Source of the DNA: Durusdinium trenchii
Lineage: Eukaryota; Sar; Dinophyceae; Suessiales; Symbiodiniaceae
DNA: 64,000 nucleotides
Direction of reading: 5' to 3'
NCBI GenBank assembly: GCA_963970005.1
Contig: CAXAMN010022028.1
Location: forward strand, 1-64,000
A program made the translations under genes and the position numbers. The notes below the pieces were generated by a model. The model was not told the origin of the DNA, ran no database searches, and saw only the letters and a program-made list of their open reading frames with translations. Numbering within the stretch: position 1 is the stretch's first letter; the number at the start of each line of letters is the position of its first letter. Of this stretch, positions 31,960 through 43,985 are shown in pieces.

Positions 31960-32215
31960 TGATATATATTTAAAAAACACATGTGTATATGTTTCCATGT
32001 GTGAGTAATATGATATGCCATAGATATAGTACACATTATATTCTAATCATATGGATTTACAAGATGTATATATATATCATGTATAACATGTTATATATAC
32101 AGTATAGTAGTTATCATATATCTTATATTGTAGTCATATGTGTGCATATTTATTGACATTAGATTAATATCCGTTTTGTATGCAACTAAAGTTCACATAT
32201 ATATATATATTATAT
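31960..32215. repeat. AT-rich tract
   Basis: Long run of TATA-type simple sequence with many short palindromes. No gene. Confidence 0.7.
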
Positions 32216-32839
32216 TGTTAGTTTCATCATGTCCAAAACATGTTTAAGAGCCGTGCATGCACTTCTATTTGACACACTCGCAGTTCTGGCAGCTCCTTCC
32301 AGGCGATTTTAGCGGATTCAACTGTCATACATGTTCAAAATGTTCCTTGACCCACCCTGAAAAAAGATGAACTCACCATGCTGTTCGGCTTCCAAGGTGA
32401 CGAACATGTCCGTTCATGGTTCGGGAGGGAGAAGCCGCTGAAGCTCGGTTTTTTCGTCTGAAAATTTGCTCGTCGGTCCCCGCAGATTTTGGGAAGTGCG
32501 ACCTTACTGCTTGGATTTTCCTGGAACCCCAAACAACCAAAAAACAAATGGATGGTCCAATATGGTTTGCTTCAAATCCTTTAAACTTTATATAGCAAGT
32601 GGTTGTTTGGGAAACATCCACTTGTTTCTGCTTGGGACTGGGTTTCCGGGTTCATGTCATGTCATGCAATGTCCATGGCTTGGCTTTTTGGGGGTGGGGT
32701 GACTGTTTAACTGATGAGGTGTTCAAATGCATATTGCAGTTCCGGTGGTACGAAAACCCTGGGCCTAGTCATGTTTTGGTCCAACATGCATGACATTCTC
32801 CCAGATAACTCTCAGGGTCCTGTTTTGATCCACTCGTAG

Positions 32840-32872
32840 GTTGGCTCTCGAGAAAGAAGATCTCATTTGCAG
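32840..32872 (+). CDS. Candidate micro-exon
   Basis: Acceptor ccactcgtag, LALEKEDLICR, then AG/GTGCGG, a GT donor. 33 nt with both boundaries visible. Confidence 0.38.
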
Positions 32873-33139
32873 GTGCGGGCACTGATTGTTTCTTGCGGCA
32901 CTTGACATGTCTTTGTAAGGATATTCAGATTGCATCGCACGAGAAGAAACTTGGATTTTCTTGGCCACACCTGAGTACGGTCGAGCACGGTTAGCAATTG
33001 CTTTGTTCATATACTGCAATGTAAATCATGTTGGTTTGTGTCGTCGTGCACTAAAGCCATCAGGTTCTGTTGAGTTCGCAGAGTGGAGTACAGGTTGGTA
33101 ATTGGTTTCCCTGCTATCTACTTATCTACCGCAAAGAGA

Positions 33140-33606
33140 TTCTCTCTTTGTCTCTCTCTCTCTCTCTACTTAGGACACACATGTCCAATTCTGTTGGATC
33201 CTGACCACACATTGGATTCATCAGTTTGACAGCGGTAGTAGGCAGTGAAGTTTTACGAACTCTCGGTTGGAAAGTGAATTGTGGGCTGCGTTTTGGGGCT
33301 GCTGCTCCCGCTGTGTTCTTACCTTCGCGAAGCAGCGAAGTCGCTTCGCTTGTGCTTGGACCCAGTAGGGCCATCGTTCGGTGCGGCACTCCTGCCACAT
33401 CCCGACCCTGCCGCCTGCGGCCTTGCCTGTCTTGGTTCGGGGTCAGCACCTCTCTGGTATTTGTTCTCTGTCCTCCGTTCGAATTTGTGATGCCAATGGC
33501 CAATGGCCGTGTTCCCTGCATGGGTCCTGATTGCAGAGGCTGCTTCTTTTTCAAACAGCCAACAGGTAGTGTCATGTGCTACTGTATGAAGTTGTCAGCT
33601 CTTTGA
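33140..33606. other. GC-rich open region of unknown nature
   Basis: A CT microsatellite (about 33146-33168) is followed by a GC-rich block with long frames on both strands (+ 33226-33606; - 33126-33575). Neither has a motif I recognise. Could be an unrelated exon or a decayed mobile-element fragment. Confidence 0.25.
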
Positions 33607-33710
33607 CCTAGTTGAACCCCAGTTAACAGTCAACTAGTTAACAAACCAGGTTTGGGAATTTTGACAAACCGTTTGGCCCACCATCCCATCATCTACCAAG
33701 ACACTGTCAG

Positions 33711-33732
33711 GCTAAAGGAAGAGCAAGCGAAG
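33711..33732 (+). CDS. Candidate micro-exon
   Basis: Acceptor cactgtcag, frame LKEEQAK, then AAG/GTCCCG, a GT donor. Comparable in size to the D micro-exons, hence easily a chance find. Confidence 0.3.
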
Positions 33733-34255
33733 GTCCCGGTCCATGTGAAGCCTAGCCTCTCGCAGAAGGGAGCGCCTCTCGCAGAGGAGTATTGAAGAAT
33801 TTGTACCAGGGGTACCTGTAACCAATGGCATTTCCTCCATGGAAATGGTGGTTCAAAGAGGTTCCAAGCAACTTCCACCTTGCAGAACGGCACAGCTGGG
33901 CTCTCGATATCTTTTTTCAAAAGGTTAGAGGTGATGGGAACACCTTGAAAACATTCACCCACACACCAAATCCGCACTAAAGCGGGCACCGGGCACCGGG
34001 CCGATTGGGCGGTGCTAAGTCGTGGAAGGGTCCCAATGAGACTGAGACTAAAACAAGTTGTCTCAGGAGTATAGGCGCAAACATGCTCAAACCTTTTTGA
34101 TGTATTTTAATTCATCTTAATCTACCATGAAAACCGACGGTTCCAGATTCCAGCCACTGCTTTTAGGTAAAGGCCGAGGTGATGCGGCAGACTTGGCGCC
34201 AGCAGCGAGCGTAATTGGAGCGTATGTGCATCGCCACGCGCCAGTCTCCTCACAG

Positions 34256-34300
34256 TTGCAGAAGCAGAAGAATGATTCTCTTCGGCCTGAGAAGCAGAAT
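34256..34300 (+). CDS. Candidate coiled-coil exon
   Basis: Strong acceptor (tctcctcacag) followed by LQKQKNDSLRPEKQN. Donor unresolved. Confidence 0.35.
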
Positions 34301-34515
34301 TGTGCATGCTGCATACATGCATATGTTTCTCCAGTTTTCCAAATTCACCGAAGCCGGAAGACAAGAAGACGGACATCAGTCCCGACATCGATGGACATCG
34401 CATCCCGCCGATGCTGCGCTTCTTAGCCTGCAGTACTCTTCGAGGCTCGAGTACGTCGCCCCATAGACACCAGCAGAGCTCCAACAAAGTGGTCCAACAG
34501 ATCACTGATGATCTT

Positions 34516-34627
34516 CATTTGGGTGCATGTCTTTAGGGAGACCCCCTGGCCGAGGGGTATTTCCTGGTCTATTTCCCGCACCTTCCAGGGGGTCGGAGGT
34601 CTCCCTATTTAAAACCACACCCATATG
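34516..34627. repeat. MITE-like inverted-repeat element, family 1, copy 4
   Basis: The best-defined copy: left arm CATTTGGGTG...TTTAGGGAGACC and right arm GGTCTCCCTATTTAAAACCA followed by CACCCATATG. The arms are complementary over about 29 bp with some mismatches. About 112 bp, no ORF. Confidence 0.72.
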
Positions 34628-35468
34628 AAGACTGTTTGTGATCTTTTTGCACCACTTAAGTTGGCTCCAAGTCTTTGGGCCTCACCAAGCGGCCCACCAG
34701 GAGTTGCCGCCCAGGGATGGTTCTGAGAGACCAAGTGGCAGCAAGTGGGACAGTGGTTCCACAACGTTCCACATACCACACAGCCGTCAGCAGTGGGGGC
34801 GGTGAAGGTTTTGGAGCTTTCCCCATAATTGAAACCGAGGTCAAGATTGTGCGAGGTCAAGATTGGTGTTTTTTTCCACATGGTGGGCGAGGTCAAGATT
34901 GTGCTCAGCGATTTCATCTCCAGATTCTCCGGGATCAACAAGACAGTGCCCTCAATGCATGGGGTGAAGCTGAAGATCGAAGCCTCCAGTATCAGGGGCT
35001 TTTCGTACGCGAAGAACATGAAGCTCACACAGAGGTTCCCTGAAGTGCTGAACAGCAAGGAACAAGCCAGATTGAGCAGGTGGTGGAATCACACAGTTGT
35101 TCTAGCTCAAGCTCTTAAGCAGATGGTGAAAGGGTGTTTTTTTGTGCGACGCCGAACTGTTATTGCACTGCCGTCGCCCCGAGCTGTGTGTGTGTGTGTC
35201 GACGTTGCTGAGCTGTGTGTATCAAAAGTCAACTCAGGGGTTGTGTGCTGACATCCATTAGTTTTGAAAAGGGATTGGTAGCTAAGCGATCGATCGATCA
35301 CCTACGTAGATCCACCGTGGAAACGCATCTCCCACCCATTTTGTTTGGACTGAAAGACATCACCCAAGTCACAGTGTGAAACATGTTGAACATGTTCACA
35401 CCAATTACAGAGAATCATGTGAAACCACACTGAATGGTTACACAAGATTACCAAGATCTTGTAATTAG

Positions 35469-35502
35469 TGTAGACTCTAGGCTCTCGATTAATAGAACCC
35501 CC
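35469..35502. repeat. Partial MITE-like element, family 2
   Basis: TGTAGACTCTAGGCTCTCGA followed by TTAATAGAACC matches the left arm of the complete copy at 37.8 kb. No right arm was found nearby. Confidence 0.4.
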
Positions 35503-37433
35503 CAGACATGGATTGTAAAGCCTCTTCACACTCAACACATATCAACACCGTTATGTTTTTGTTTAATCAATGTGTTTACAATGCGTCTCTTCACCCGAAT
35601 TGGATCTCACTACCTTCTCCAGAGCGGACTCGAGGCCCATCGAAGCGGTTCAGCATGCGGCGCCTGCGGCAGATCATGGCGTTCAGCTTCGCAGGGCTTT
35701 TGATCCTGGCCGCTCGAAGAGGGCGAACACTCGTCGTTCTCCCGAGTCGAGTCGCTGAGGCGACGAAAACGCCGTGCTGTGACCCATTTCGGAAGAGTGG
35801 AAGTGCATTACAACACTGTTTGGATCTTTTGGGGAGCTCAAAAAGATCGGGTTCCATTGTTGCCCTGGTGGAATCCGTGGAAGATGGGGTTCCAGATGAT
35901 CCCTGCAGGTTCACTCCCTTTTTTGCCATCAGCGATACCCGATTTCGCCGCTTCGTGGGGCACCCGATTTCGCCCATGACGAGTACTGCTCGTCTGATGG
36001 AGTCACATCTGGCGGAGAGTGATCGAGGGCCCTTTGACAGATTTCTCCAAGGATCTGAATGAGCCCCGAATCCCCAAACATATCCAGCCGTCCTCCCCTT
36101 TTCGTGAACATCACGGCCTGTAGCAGATGGATGGTGACTACAAACTTAAGCAGTGTTTTTTTTCCCCTGCAGTTCAGGTCATCTTTGCGCCCTGGACACG
36201 GCATTCTCTGCATGGTGCACATGCCCTTCGCATCTCGACTCAAAGCCGCTGGTGGCTTTCCTCAGTCTCGTGGGCTCCAAAGATTTGTTTTTGGAATTGG
36301 CGCAGCAAACATATTGGAATATATTGGATTATATTGGAAAATGGCGGAGTGGCCATGGAGTGGCCCCGCTTCTTGATCTGCTGTTCTCTCCATGAGACAG
36401 CTTCGAACCATAACAGAATGACATGTTCTGTGACTGAAATTGGCCACTGATGAGACAAGGCCCCGACAACTCCTGCAGTGGGACATATGGCTTGGCACGT
36501 ACACACTTGATACACCACCTATATGAATCATAGGAAACATGTCGTGAGAAAACCTCTTTTGACTCTTGTGGTTCCCATGCTACAATCAATCTCACATCTC
36601 AAAACAATTCAAAAGCATTCAAATGACTCGTATGCCGGTAGAAACATCATTCGATCAACATACTCACATTGTTTGCCATCGTTCCCTACAGGCAGTACGA
36701 TCACCGAAGTTGTTCGACTCTCCGCTTTTTTCGTCCGCCAAGAGAGAAGCAACCAAACTCCAAAGTGCGGTGAAAGCGCCATTGTTTGCATTGATGTATT
36801 GGGTGCTTGGTTTTTTCAGGTCTGAGAGGACATGTTTTCTCCAACCCAGCCTTACAAAATGGATTAATTGATATTAATTGGAGAAGAATTGGAGAATTGT
36901 TGCAGTGCGTGCCATTTAGGATGTTGTTTAGGACAACGGTCAACTCTTTGGTGAGTCAGGAATTTGGAAGCTTATCATTTTCCACCCAACACATGAGTGG
37001 AAGATGGGAGCCCTTCCCTACTGTACCCCATCAATGAACTTGAACAATCTATGGAAGCTCTTGCCGATTGTTCTCCACACCCGGTTGCTCTGTGGTGTGA
37101 TGGCTTTCGTCCACGGCGATGTCCTCAAAACCATGTATATGCCCAAGGCAGAACAAGTGTTTAATCACAGTCACATAAATATACCCCAAGGCCTCGACCT
37201 GAGGGTACTATTGATACCCCGACAGGTGAACCCCTGAGCATCAATGCATATCAATGTTCACTTCTTCGGATATCCTGTTGATCCTGAATATGCATTGATC
37301 CACTCAAAACTAGTTACAACAAGAAGTCAACTAAGGACTGCCAAACCACCTGTCAAACCCAGGAAGTTCGTAAGTTCGTGCTGGAGCCCTCATTGTTCGT
37401 GTAGGGGACCCATTTGTAGCACCACTACCACCG
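35503..37433. other. Mostly non-coding stretch
   Basis: Around 35630-35770 all three + frames are open and GC-rich, one reading AVQHAAPAADHGVQLRRAF. Around 36745-36780 AKREATKLQSAVKAP is exon-like. Neither has two clear splice sites, so they are not called. Confidence 0.35.
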
Positions 37434-37500
37434 GTGGCCAAGGCGCTAGTAGCACAGCGCCGGGCACAGCGGGCCTGGGCCGTGCGGGTCAGAGACGGCC
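37434..37500 (+). CDS. Candidate coiled-coil exon
   Basis: Frame VAKALVAQRRAQRAWAVRVR, Ala/Arg-rich helix. It could start after gtggccaag at 37442. No clear donor. Confidence 0.35.
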
Positions 37501-37803
37501 ACGGGTCGCGCGGAAGAGGCCGGCGGCAGAGTGCTTGGACCATGTTGCCATGTTATGCTATGTTGCCTCAATGGGCGAGCTCATGCCCTGCTGTTGGGGA
37601 TGCTCACGTGTTCTTCCTTTTTTGTGTGCGGAGCGAACATGATCCTGGCTGATGTGGATGTTTCCTGATGGCTTCCAGGCTTGGAAGCCTGTTTCATTCG
37701 AGGTCGGGAGCTCTCATGGAAGGCCCGCTGCGGCTCTTCCGGAGGCCGGGTGCTCACTTCTGAGGTCGAAGGCCATTCGTGGGGAACGGTACTAAGACAC
37801 TCA

Positions 37804-37876
37804 TGTAGACTCTTGATTTAATAGAACCTCCCTTATCCTCTTCATACGCGGGCTGAAATATAATCAATAGTCTACA
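37804..37876. repeat. MITE-like inverted-repeat element, family 2
   Basis: Left end TGTAGACTCTTGATT and right end AATCAATAGTCTACA are near-perfect inverted complements (about 73 bp in total). The internal left-side AATAGAACCTCCC recurs in related copies at 35.5 and 39.1 kb. Confidence 0.6.
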
Positions 37877-38349
37877 TTAAGATGTACTAAGTGGCTCCAA
37901 AACAGACCCAGTAGGCCGCGGCCGTGAACATCCATGTCATGAACCACGTGGTTTTCAAACGACTGCCGGTACCGGGCCATTGGGCCATCCAATCCCATGA
38001 TCCCATGAACCGAACTCCAGAAAACCAAACTGCTGCAGTGGGGAGACCTTGCCTGAAGGGTCAAAGTGAGATCCGTTCCTCAGAGACCTTGGATGGGATT
38101 GGACCAGCATCATGAATCTCCATTTGGCCAGAAACGGTCATGGTGCTCTTCAGCAAGGAGACGAGAGCAACAGTCGATGTTTTCTTCCATAATGTAGATT
38201 AAATGGAACAAGCACCGTCTCCAGAATGGCTTTACATCTTCGCACAAAAAAAATGTGTTGTGTTTGAAATATCAATCGTTTGCATGATTGAGCTTTAGCT
38301 TTGTTCTTCCCATAACTCTTGGATACTCTTGGAGCGGTCAGACCGCCAG

Positions 38350-38400
38350 GCGCAAACCGTCAGAGATCTGAAAGGCCGAGCGGATCCGAGCGGCGAGAAA
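38350..38400 (+). CDS. Candidate coiled-coil exon
   Basis: Acceptor gaccgccag, then AQTVRDLKGRADPSGEK. The frame is open from 38332 to 38472 (upstream ERSDRQ). Donor unresolved. Confidence 0.38.
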
Positions 38401-39100
38401 TCGCCGTCCGACCTTGGGAAATACGACACTTCCCGGAATGGGACACTTCTCTCGAAGTGTCAAAGACAGAAATGATTGGAGAGGGCAACAGAAATCATGG
38501 GTGGTGCCTTAAATAATGATTCCAAGGGTTATGTGGGTTACCTGATATGTTGACATGGGGATTCCTTTAAGGCACCAGTCATCAGAAATCGGCCCACAGA
38601 AAAGAGTGGCCTTGGGGAACTGGGACACGTCTCCTTGTGGGCAGATCGGCAGATCCACAAGCACCTTGAAGAGGGCGATATGTTTGTTGTTTTTTGCGTA
38701 CAAGTCCAGTCTGACTTAGGCCTGACTGATGCTTTAGTATGACCAACTCTAGTAAAATGAGGTCAAATTACCTGTAGGGCCTGCAGGGTATATATCATAT
38801 CAGTTATCATATCATATATAACTGAATGTTTTATTAAGGTACAATGTTTTGCTGTTGTTGGCCGGGTCCTTCCCCGCCTAGTCCGAATCAGTTCGGACGT
38901 CCGACGTGGTGTGGATCCTTGGTACTTCGTGGTGTTCTCCATACTCGTGGTGTTTCTCTGCCCACTCGTTGCCCCAACAGTGCCATCGATCGGAGGTGTG
39001 TGTTCTACACACAGCTCGCTGGGAAGGGTCGGGTTTCCGACGCCACTCGGTGACCGGAGGAGGGGTCTCCACTCGGCGCATGAACAAATCTTTCCGAACC

Positions 39101-39178
39101 AGACTCTTGATTCATAAGACCTCCATATATAAAAGGGTTTGAAATTCAACTGGGTGGGTTTATTGATCAAGAGACTAC
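39101..39178. repeat. MITE-like inverted-repeat element, family 2
   Basis: Left AGACTCTTGATTCATAAGAC followed by CTCC; right TTGATCAAGAGACTACA, complementary to the left end. Same termini as the 37.8-kb copy. Confidence 0.5.
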
Positions 39179-39199
39179 ATTAAGGTAGATCACATCGAA

Positions 39200-40399
39200 A
39201 GACTGGTGATGAAGTCTCTTTTCGCTTCAGAAGGGTCAGAGAATGAAAAGGTCTGAGTCAGAGCAGATCATGTATACAATATGATCAGTATAGTCGATTC
39301 TTCATTCTGGAGGGGAAAGCCCGACTGGTCTTCTATTCATGAAAGCTCATGAAAGCTCCGCTGAAGAAAAGCATCAGCCTCATGTCATCTCATGTCTACC
39401 AATGAGAAGCCATGGAGAAGCCATTGAGAAATGCTGCCTGACAAAACCAACATCGCACCTCTCCGCTCCTAGACAACAAACCAACCGCACCAGGTGGAAC
39501 ACCACGCAAGCGCGGCAGCTTCGAACGAGCGAGAACGATGCGTCTTCTTTTTGGTGCGATGGCTGGCGATATCAGATACCAAAAGCACTAAGGGATTTAG
39601 CATAGCCTGTGGTATGACCCAATCACGTGGTTAAGGTGTTAGGCGCAACTGATGCAACCGGGAGCGTTGCCAACCAATGAGTTTGTTTTGTCGAAAGGAT
39701 GAGTGAAGAAAGCCTTCGAATGCCATAGAATGCGGTGGATGCGCATCGATTGGAGATTTGCCCAAAAAAACATTAAACAATCATATAACACAAACAAATA
39801 AAGTCCCTGACTGGAAAAGGAATGTGTATGGACTGTATGGTCATTTGGGTAGATACATGTACGTACATACATGTGTCTCAGCACCCTCCAACATATCTCC
39901 TCAAGAGGGTTGCTAGGCCCTAAGAGTTCTCCGTGACCTGTTGGGTAGCTATACATTCTTGCATATGTAATAGCTCGTTGGGTCGTCGTTTGTTCGTTCG
40001 TGACTCGACTTGCTCGTGACCCACCGGCTGTTTCACCAACGAGCCTCATGTTTTAGAGGATGTTTTAGGTGCCTGCGCAGCCGCTTTCAGATGAGAATCG
40101 GTCTCTCCATGCCCGGTATAAGAGGTCTGACAACATTTTGATTTACTTGCAGTTCTTGGCTGCTGATTCATCGTTCAGAGAGGCCTTCAGTGAAAAATGA
40201 CCAATATGTTTGGTAGGAAGATGATGCCACAAGTGATGCCACAGTATAAAACCATATTTACATGATATTTTATATTGTTTGTAGTCTATAGTGGTGCTTC
40301 CAAAGATTTTACATGTTCCATTGGACAGAAAGCCAGCCCCTTCTCATGGAGAAACTGACTTGATTGTGGCAGAGCGGCAGATCCAACGTCCTTTGGTGG
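39200..40399. other. Non-coding stretch
   Basis: Short duplicated words (GAAAGCTCAT, GGAGAAGCCAT) near 39340-39425 and one weak exon-like snatch (ARQLRTSENDASS, about 39510). Nothing else seen. Confidence 0.35.
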
Positions 40400-40864
40400 T
40401 TAAGAGTCGAGAGTCAGAGTGAAGTACTCAGCTAAGGCAAAAGGGAGTCCAGTCATAGTTTCCAAATCAGCCTTGTCACGGTCATTTGCTTCCCAGAATC
40501 CCCCACGACGGAAACTGGTGGACTCCCAAACTGTCCATCGGCGGCACATTGCAACAGTTTGTCCAATAGCCTCGGCTTGTTCCCCCCAAAAGTTGGCTTT
40601 TGTTCCTTTGCTGATGTGAATGCGACCCCATGCGCTAAGCACATTTTGAGGTGGACTAGTGTTTAAACTGATGATGCCGTTGCCTGGTATGCAGATGTCT
40701 CTTGTGCATTGAGTATCCAGAACCCAGAAGTGCAGAGGAAGGCAGAGCAGATTTGAGTTAGGGAGGATGTTCTTTGGATACTGGCGTGCTTTGCCTTCCT
40801 TTGCACTGCCTGTTCCTAGGAAAGCAGAGGAGAGCTGGAGAATCTTTAAATGTGTATATGACAA
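40400..40864 (-). other. Unrecognised 154-codon open frame, minus strand
   Basis: The longest minus-strand frame in this part of the window, with Trp-rich segments (AMCRRWTVWESTSFRRGGFW). I do not recognise a family. It could be a fragment of a mobile element or chance. No neighbour supports it. Confidence 0.2.
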
Positions 40865-41783
40865 GAAAAACTACAGAGCAAGTGAGAAGACAAAATACGA
40901 GAGTGCTGTAGGGCCATGAAATGGAATGCCAAAGATGGACAGCAGTCCGGCTGGACTGACCGTGCGTCAGTGACCAACATGAAACGAACTTTGGATAGTC
41001 AGTATACTACTGTATATGAATTACATTGTATGTCCCATCCTTCTTGTATTCAGACTCCTATTTCTAGCCTATACATACACTCAGGGGCCTTCTGCCCTCT
41101 CTAAACCATAGGCTTATCCAGAATGCCTATTTGTTTGATGTTTAGTTGCTGATTTTGGATGACCCACCAGGGGCAACGTCTCACTGACCCAAGCGTTTCT
41201 CATAATTTTTTCAATTAGGGCGAAGGGAACCAATTCGCGCAAGAAAAGAGTTTGGGAAGACCAACACCGGCGGCCGTGTCTCCTCGCCTGATGGATTGGG
41301 TGAAGAATCAGTTGTGAACTGAAAGCCCTCTTTGTTTTCTATGTGAACTGAAAGCCCTCTTTGTTTTCTCCACGACTCTGGGTATGGGTTTGAATGGAAC
41401 CGGTTCGACTTTTTCACTTGGTACATGAAAAGACCTTCACCCTTTATCTTCGAGAACTTTGAGCCGGAATCTCCCAAGAAATGGGATTTTTGACCACGGA
41501 ATATTTTACTAAAAATAAATTGTTCTATTGCTGGGAAGTTAGGGAGGTTTGGGCGTCAAAGGTAAGAACCAAAAGTTCCCCAACTAAGACAGATGTTCAA
41601 GGTGCATGCAAGTATTCGGCCAGATAATAGTTTCTGTTCTGCATGAACATGAGAGCCGTGCCATTCCCGTTCAAAAACGCTTGGCGTATTGGTGAGTGTC
41701 TGCCAGCCGTCTCAATGAAGATTGATTGATTGTGGGTATTTTGGGGAGCGCAACATCTAAGTGTGTCAGCAGATGGTCCAGCA
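40865..41783. other. Non-coding stretch with a 29-bp tandem duplication
   Basis: TGTGAACTGAAAGCCCTCTT plus TGTTTTCT occurs twice in tandem (41313-41341, 41342-41370). No gene seen. Confidence 0.45.
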
Positions 41784-42183
41784 TCACACTTCGACATTGG
41801 TTTTCAGTTAACTCACTTTCCAGGAAAATGGTGATGGAACGGCAAGGTGGAGAGTCCGCAAATGTGTAGATGTTTTAACAAAAGAGTTTGTCACGTGACT
41901 GCGGTGGCGTGCTGCAAAACCCTCGGCGGCTGCAAGTGGCTGAAGGAAAAAGCTTTGAGGGGCAGTAGCATGAAGAAGGACCATGAAAACAACGAACAGC
42001 GGCAGGGCGGACCATTGGAGTCAGTGTGTTGAAAGCAGGTACAGGAAGGTGATCAGCCTTCCCTTCCCATCCATGACCGCAGCTTCGTTGCACACGGTAG
42101 GTCATGGATGCCGTGTGCCCCTGCGATGATCCGTTGGCAGAAAAGACCCTTCGAAACAGGGGTTGACACACACACACACACAC
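41784..42183. repeat. 400-bp direct duplication, copy 1
   Basis: From TCACACTTCGACATTGG to a CA microsatellite, nearly identical to 42911-43296. Differs by an 11-bp segment (TGTAGATGTTT) present here only, a longer CA run and a few substitutions. Frames inside are not recognised. Confidence 0.85.
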
Positions 42184-42910
42184 GGTGCCGCTTGGCGGCG
42201 CTCGTGTGAGAAACCTGAATAGATACCTAAAAAGCCTTAGAAACGAAAGAAAGAAAGAAAGACAGAAAGAGCAGCGCTAAGAGGGCAAGAGAGAAAGATA
42301 GGTGTAGAAAAATGAAAAGTGAATACTTAGCCCTTGACTGGGGTAGGGAAACGAGCCTCAAGAGCCACCTAAAAAGCCTGAGAAAAAGCCCAACAAACGA
42401 CGAAAAACGTAAGAAGGAAAAAGGGGGGGGCAGGGAGGGGGTGTATGTCCATGTGTGTGTACGTGTGTGTGTGTTTGAATACCTAGCACTCTAGGATTAC
42501 TGAATACTTAGACGAAGTGAATTAGGTGCACTAGTTAGGGAGCGGGACTTTTGTCTTACACCGCCCGGGTAGAGTAGACTAGAAAAGGGACAACAGAGGG
42601 AAAGGCACCGACACACAAGTGTGTCGAGTACCATTTCCCTATGTTACCCTAATAGGTAGGGAGTAGAACGCGGTGGGGGGGGGGGTTGGGAGACCTGCCT
42701 CAAGTGGGGGGAAAAGACCGTTTTTAAGCCCGGCGGCTAGCAAATTCGTTTTTTAGCCCGACGGCTGTAGGAGCAGTGAACTCAGGGTAGAGAAAGATCG
42801 ATGAAGGTAAGTCAGTGGAGAAGAAGAGTCAGTAACTCAAATTCCAATATGAAAACAGCGCCTCCTTGCGGAGGATCACACCCAGCACCCATGTGGGACG
42901 ACTGAGCGGC
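42184..42910. other. 727-bp segment between the two duplicate copies
   Basis: Low-complexity and simple repeats: GAAA-type, GT-rich and a G10 run near 42674. CCTAAAAAGCC and GAATACTTAG each occur twice. No ORF of note. Could be an inserted element or the spacer of a tandem duplication. Confidence 0.4.
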
Positions 42911-43296
42911 TCACACTTCGACATTGGTTTTCAGTTAACTCAATTTCCAGGAAAGTGGTGATGGAACGGCAAGGTGGAGAGTCCGCAAATGTAACAAAAG
43001 AGTTTGTCACGTGACTGCGGTGGCGTGCTGCAAAACCCTCGGCGGCTGCAAGCGGCTGAAGGAAAAAGGTTTGAGGGGCAGTAGCATGAAGAAGGACCAT
43101 GAAAACAACGAACAGCGGCAGGGCGGACCATTGGAGTCAGTGTGTTGAAAGCAGGTACAGCAAGGTGATCAGCCTTCCCTTCCCATCCATGACCGCAGCT
43201 TCGTTGCACACGGTAGGTCATGGATGCCGTGTGCCCCTGCGATGATCCGTTGGCAGAAAAGACTCTTCGAAACAGGGGTTGACACACACACACACA
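42911..43296. repeat. 386-bp direct duplication, copy 2
   Basis: Second copy of 41784-42183. Ends at a shorter CA run followed by unrelated sequence, which places the duplication breakpoint at the microsatellite. Confidence 0.85.
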
Positions 43297-43403
43297 TGTT
43301 GCAGAATGCCCAGGGTTAGGGTTGATTTGAGCCATGTATGCAGAATGCGGGTTGAGACATGTTGAGAAGGCGTCCAGCTGTAGCCGTTGGCTCACTCTTC
43401 CAG

Positions 43404-43497
43404 CCCACCGTCCACCCGTCACGGCATTGGTTCTGTTGCGGCTCGGCAGCGACGGCGTTTTGCGGCGTTGCTGGGGCAGGAATTGATCCAGAGGCTG
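43404..43497 (+). CDS. Candidate exon, helical
   Basis: Acceptor cactcttccag and GT donor (GCTG/GTAGGG) bound a frame reading VAARQRRRFAALLGQELIQR. Both splice sites are visible. It could equally belong to another gene; similarity to the array is only in composition. Confidence 0.38.
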
Positions 43498-43925
43498 GTA
43501 GGGTGGCACCCGGTCATGTTTGACTTGGAAGCGCTGAAAAAGATCGATCATGATCAAAGAAATGCCTTTGGTATCCTTTGGTCTTTATTATAATGGTATG
43601 ATAGCAAAGTTTGCACATTTCTGTGCGGATAAATATTTGGTCCCTCACGTGTGGAGAAACACGGCTTCATCTGTGAGTTTCTACAACTCCATGCCCCTTC
43701 ACCACCTTCCAGCACTGCCGGCATGCATCAAAACTCATTATTAACAAAAGAGACTGCCGTTTGAGCTTGTATCCTCCATAGAGCGCGGTGGAACTAGTTT
43801 GTTGCTTCCCTTTGCCTTGCTCGCCTCTCCACTTCGCCTCTCCTGGCCGACCTTCGCTCGCCGTGAGCACTGCACCCCTCCCCTCCGCTCGCCCAGGCCT
43901 CAAATGGCGAGGCGGAGAGTCAGAC

Positions 43926-43985
43926 GGTAGTAACAAGTGCCACGCTAGTAGTAACAAGTGCCTTACTAGTAGTAACAAGAAGCTA
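43926..43985. repeat. Short tandem repeat, unit about 20 bp
   Basis: Three copies of a CTAGTAGTAACAAGTGCC-like unit. A further related AGTAACAAGAAGCTA lies nearby, and 44175 has ACTACTAACAAGAAGCTAC. Confidence 0.65.

Noticed and set aside
33126..33606. Overlapping 126- and 149-codon ORFs on opposite strands
   Set aside because: No recognisable domain on either strand; kept only as an unexplained GC-rich region.
42940..43557. 205-codon minus-strand ORF
   Set aside because: It runs through the duplicated segment and the CA microsatellite without any motif; the other copy breaks the frame.
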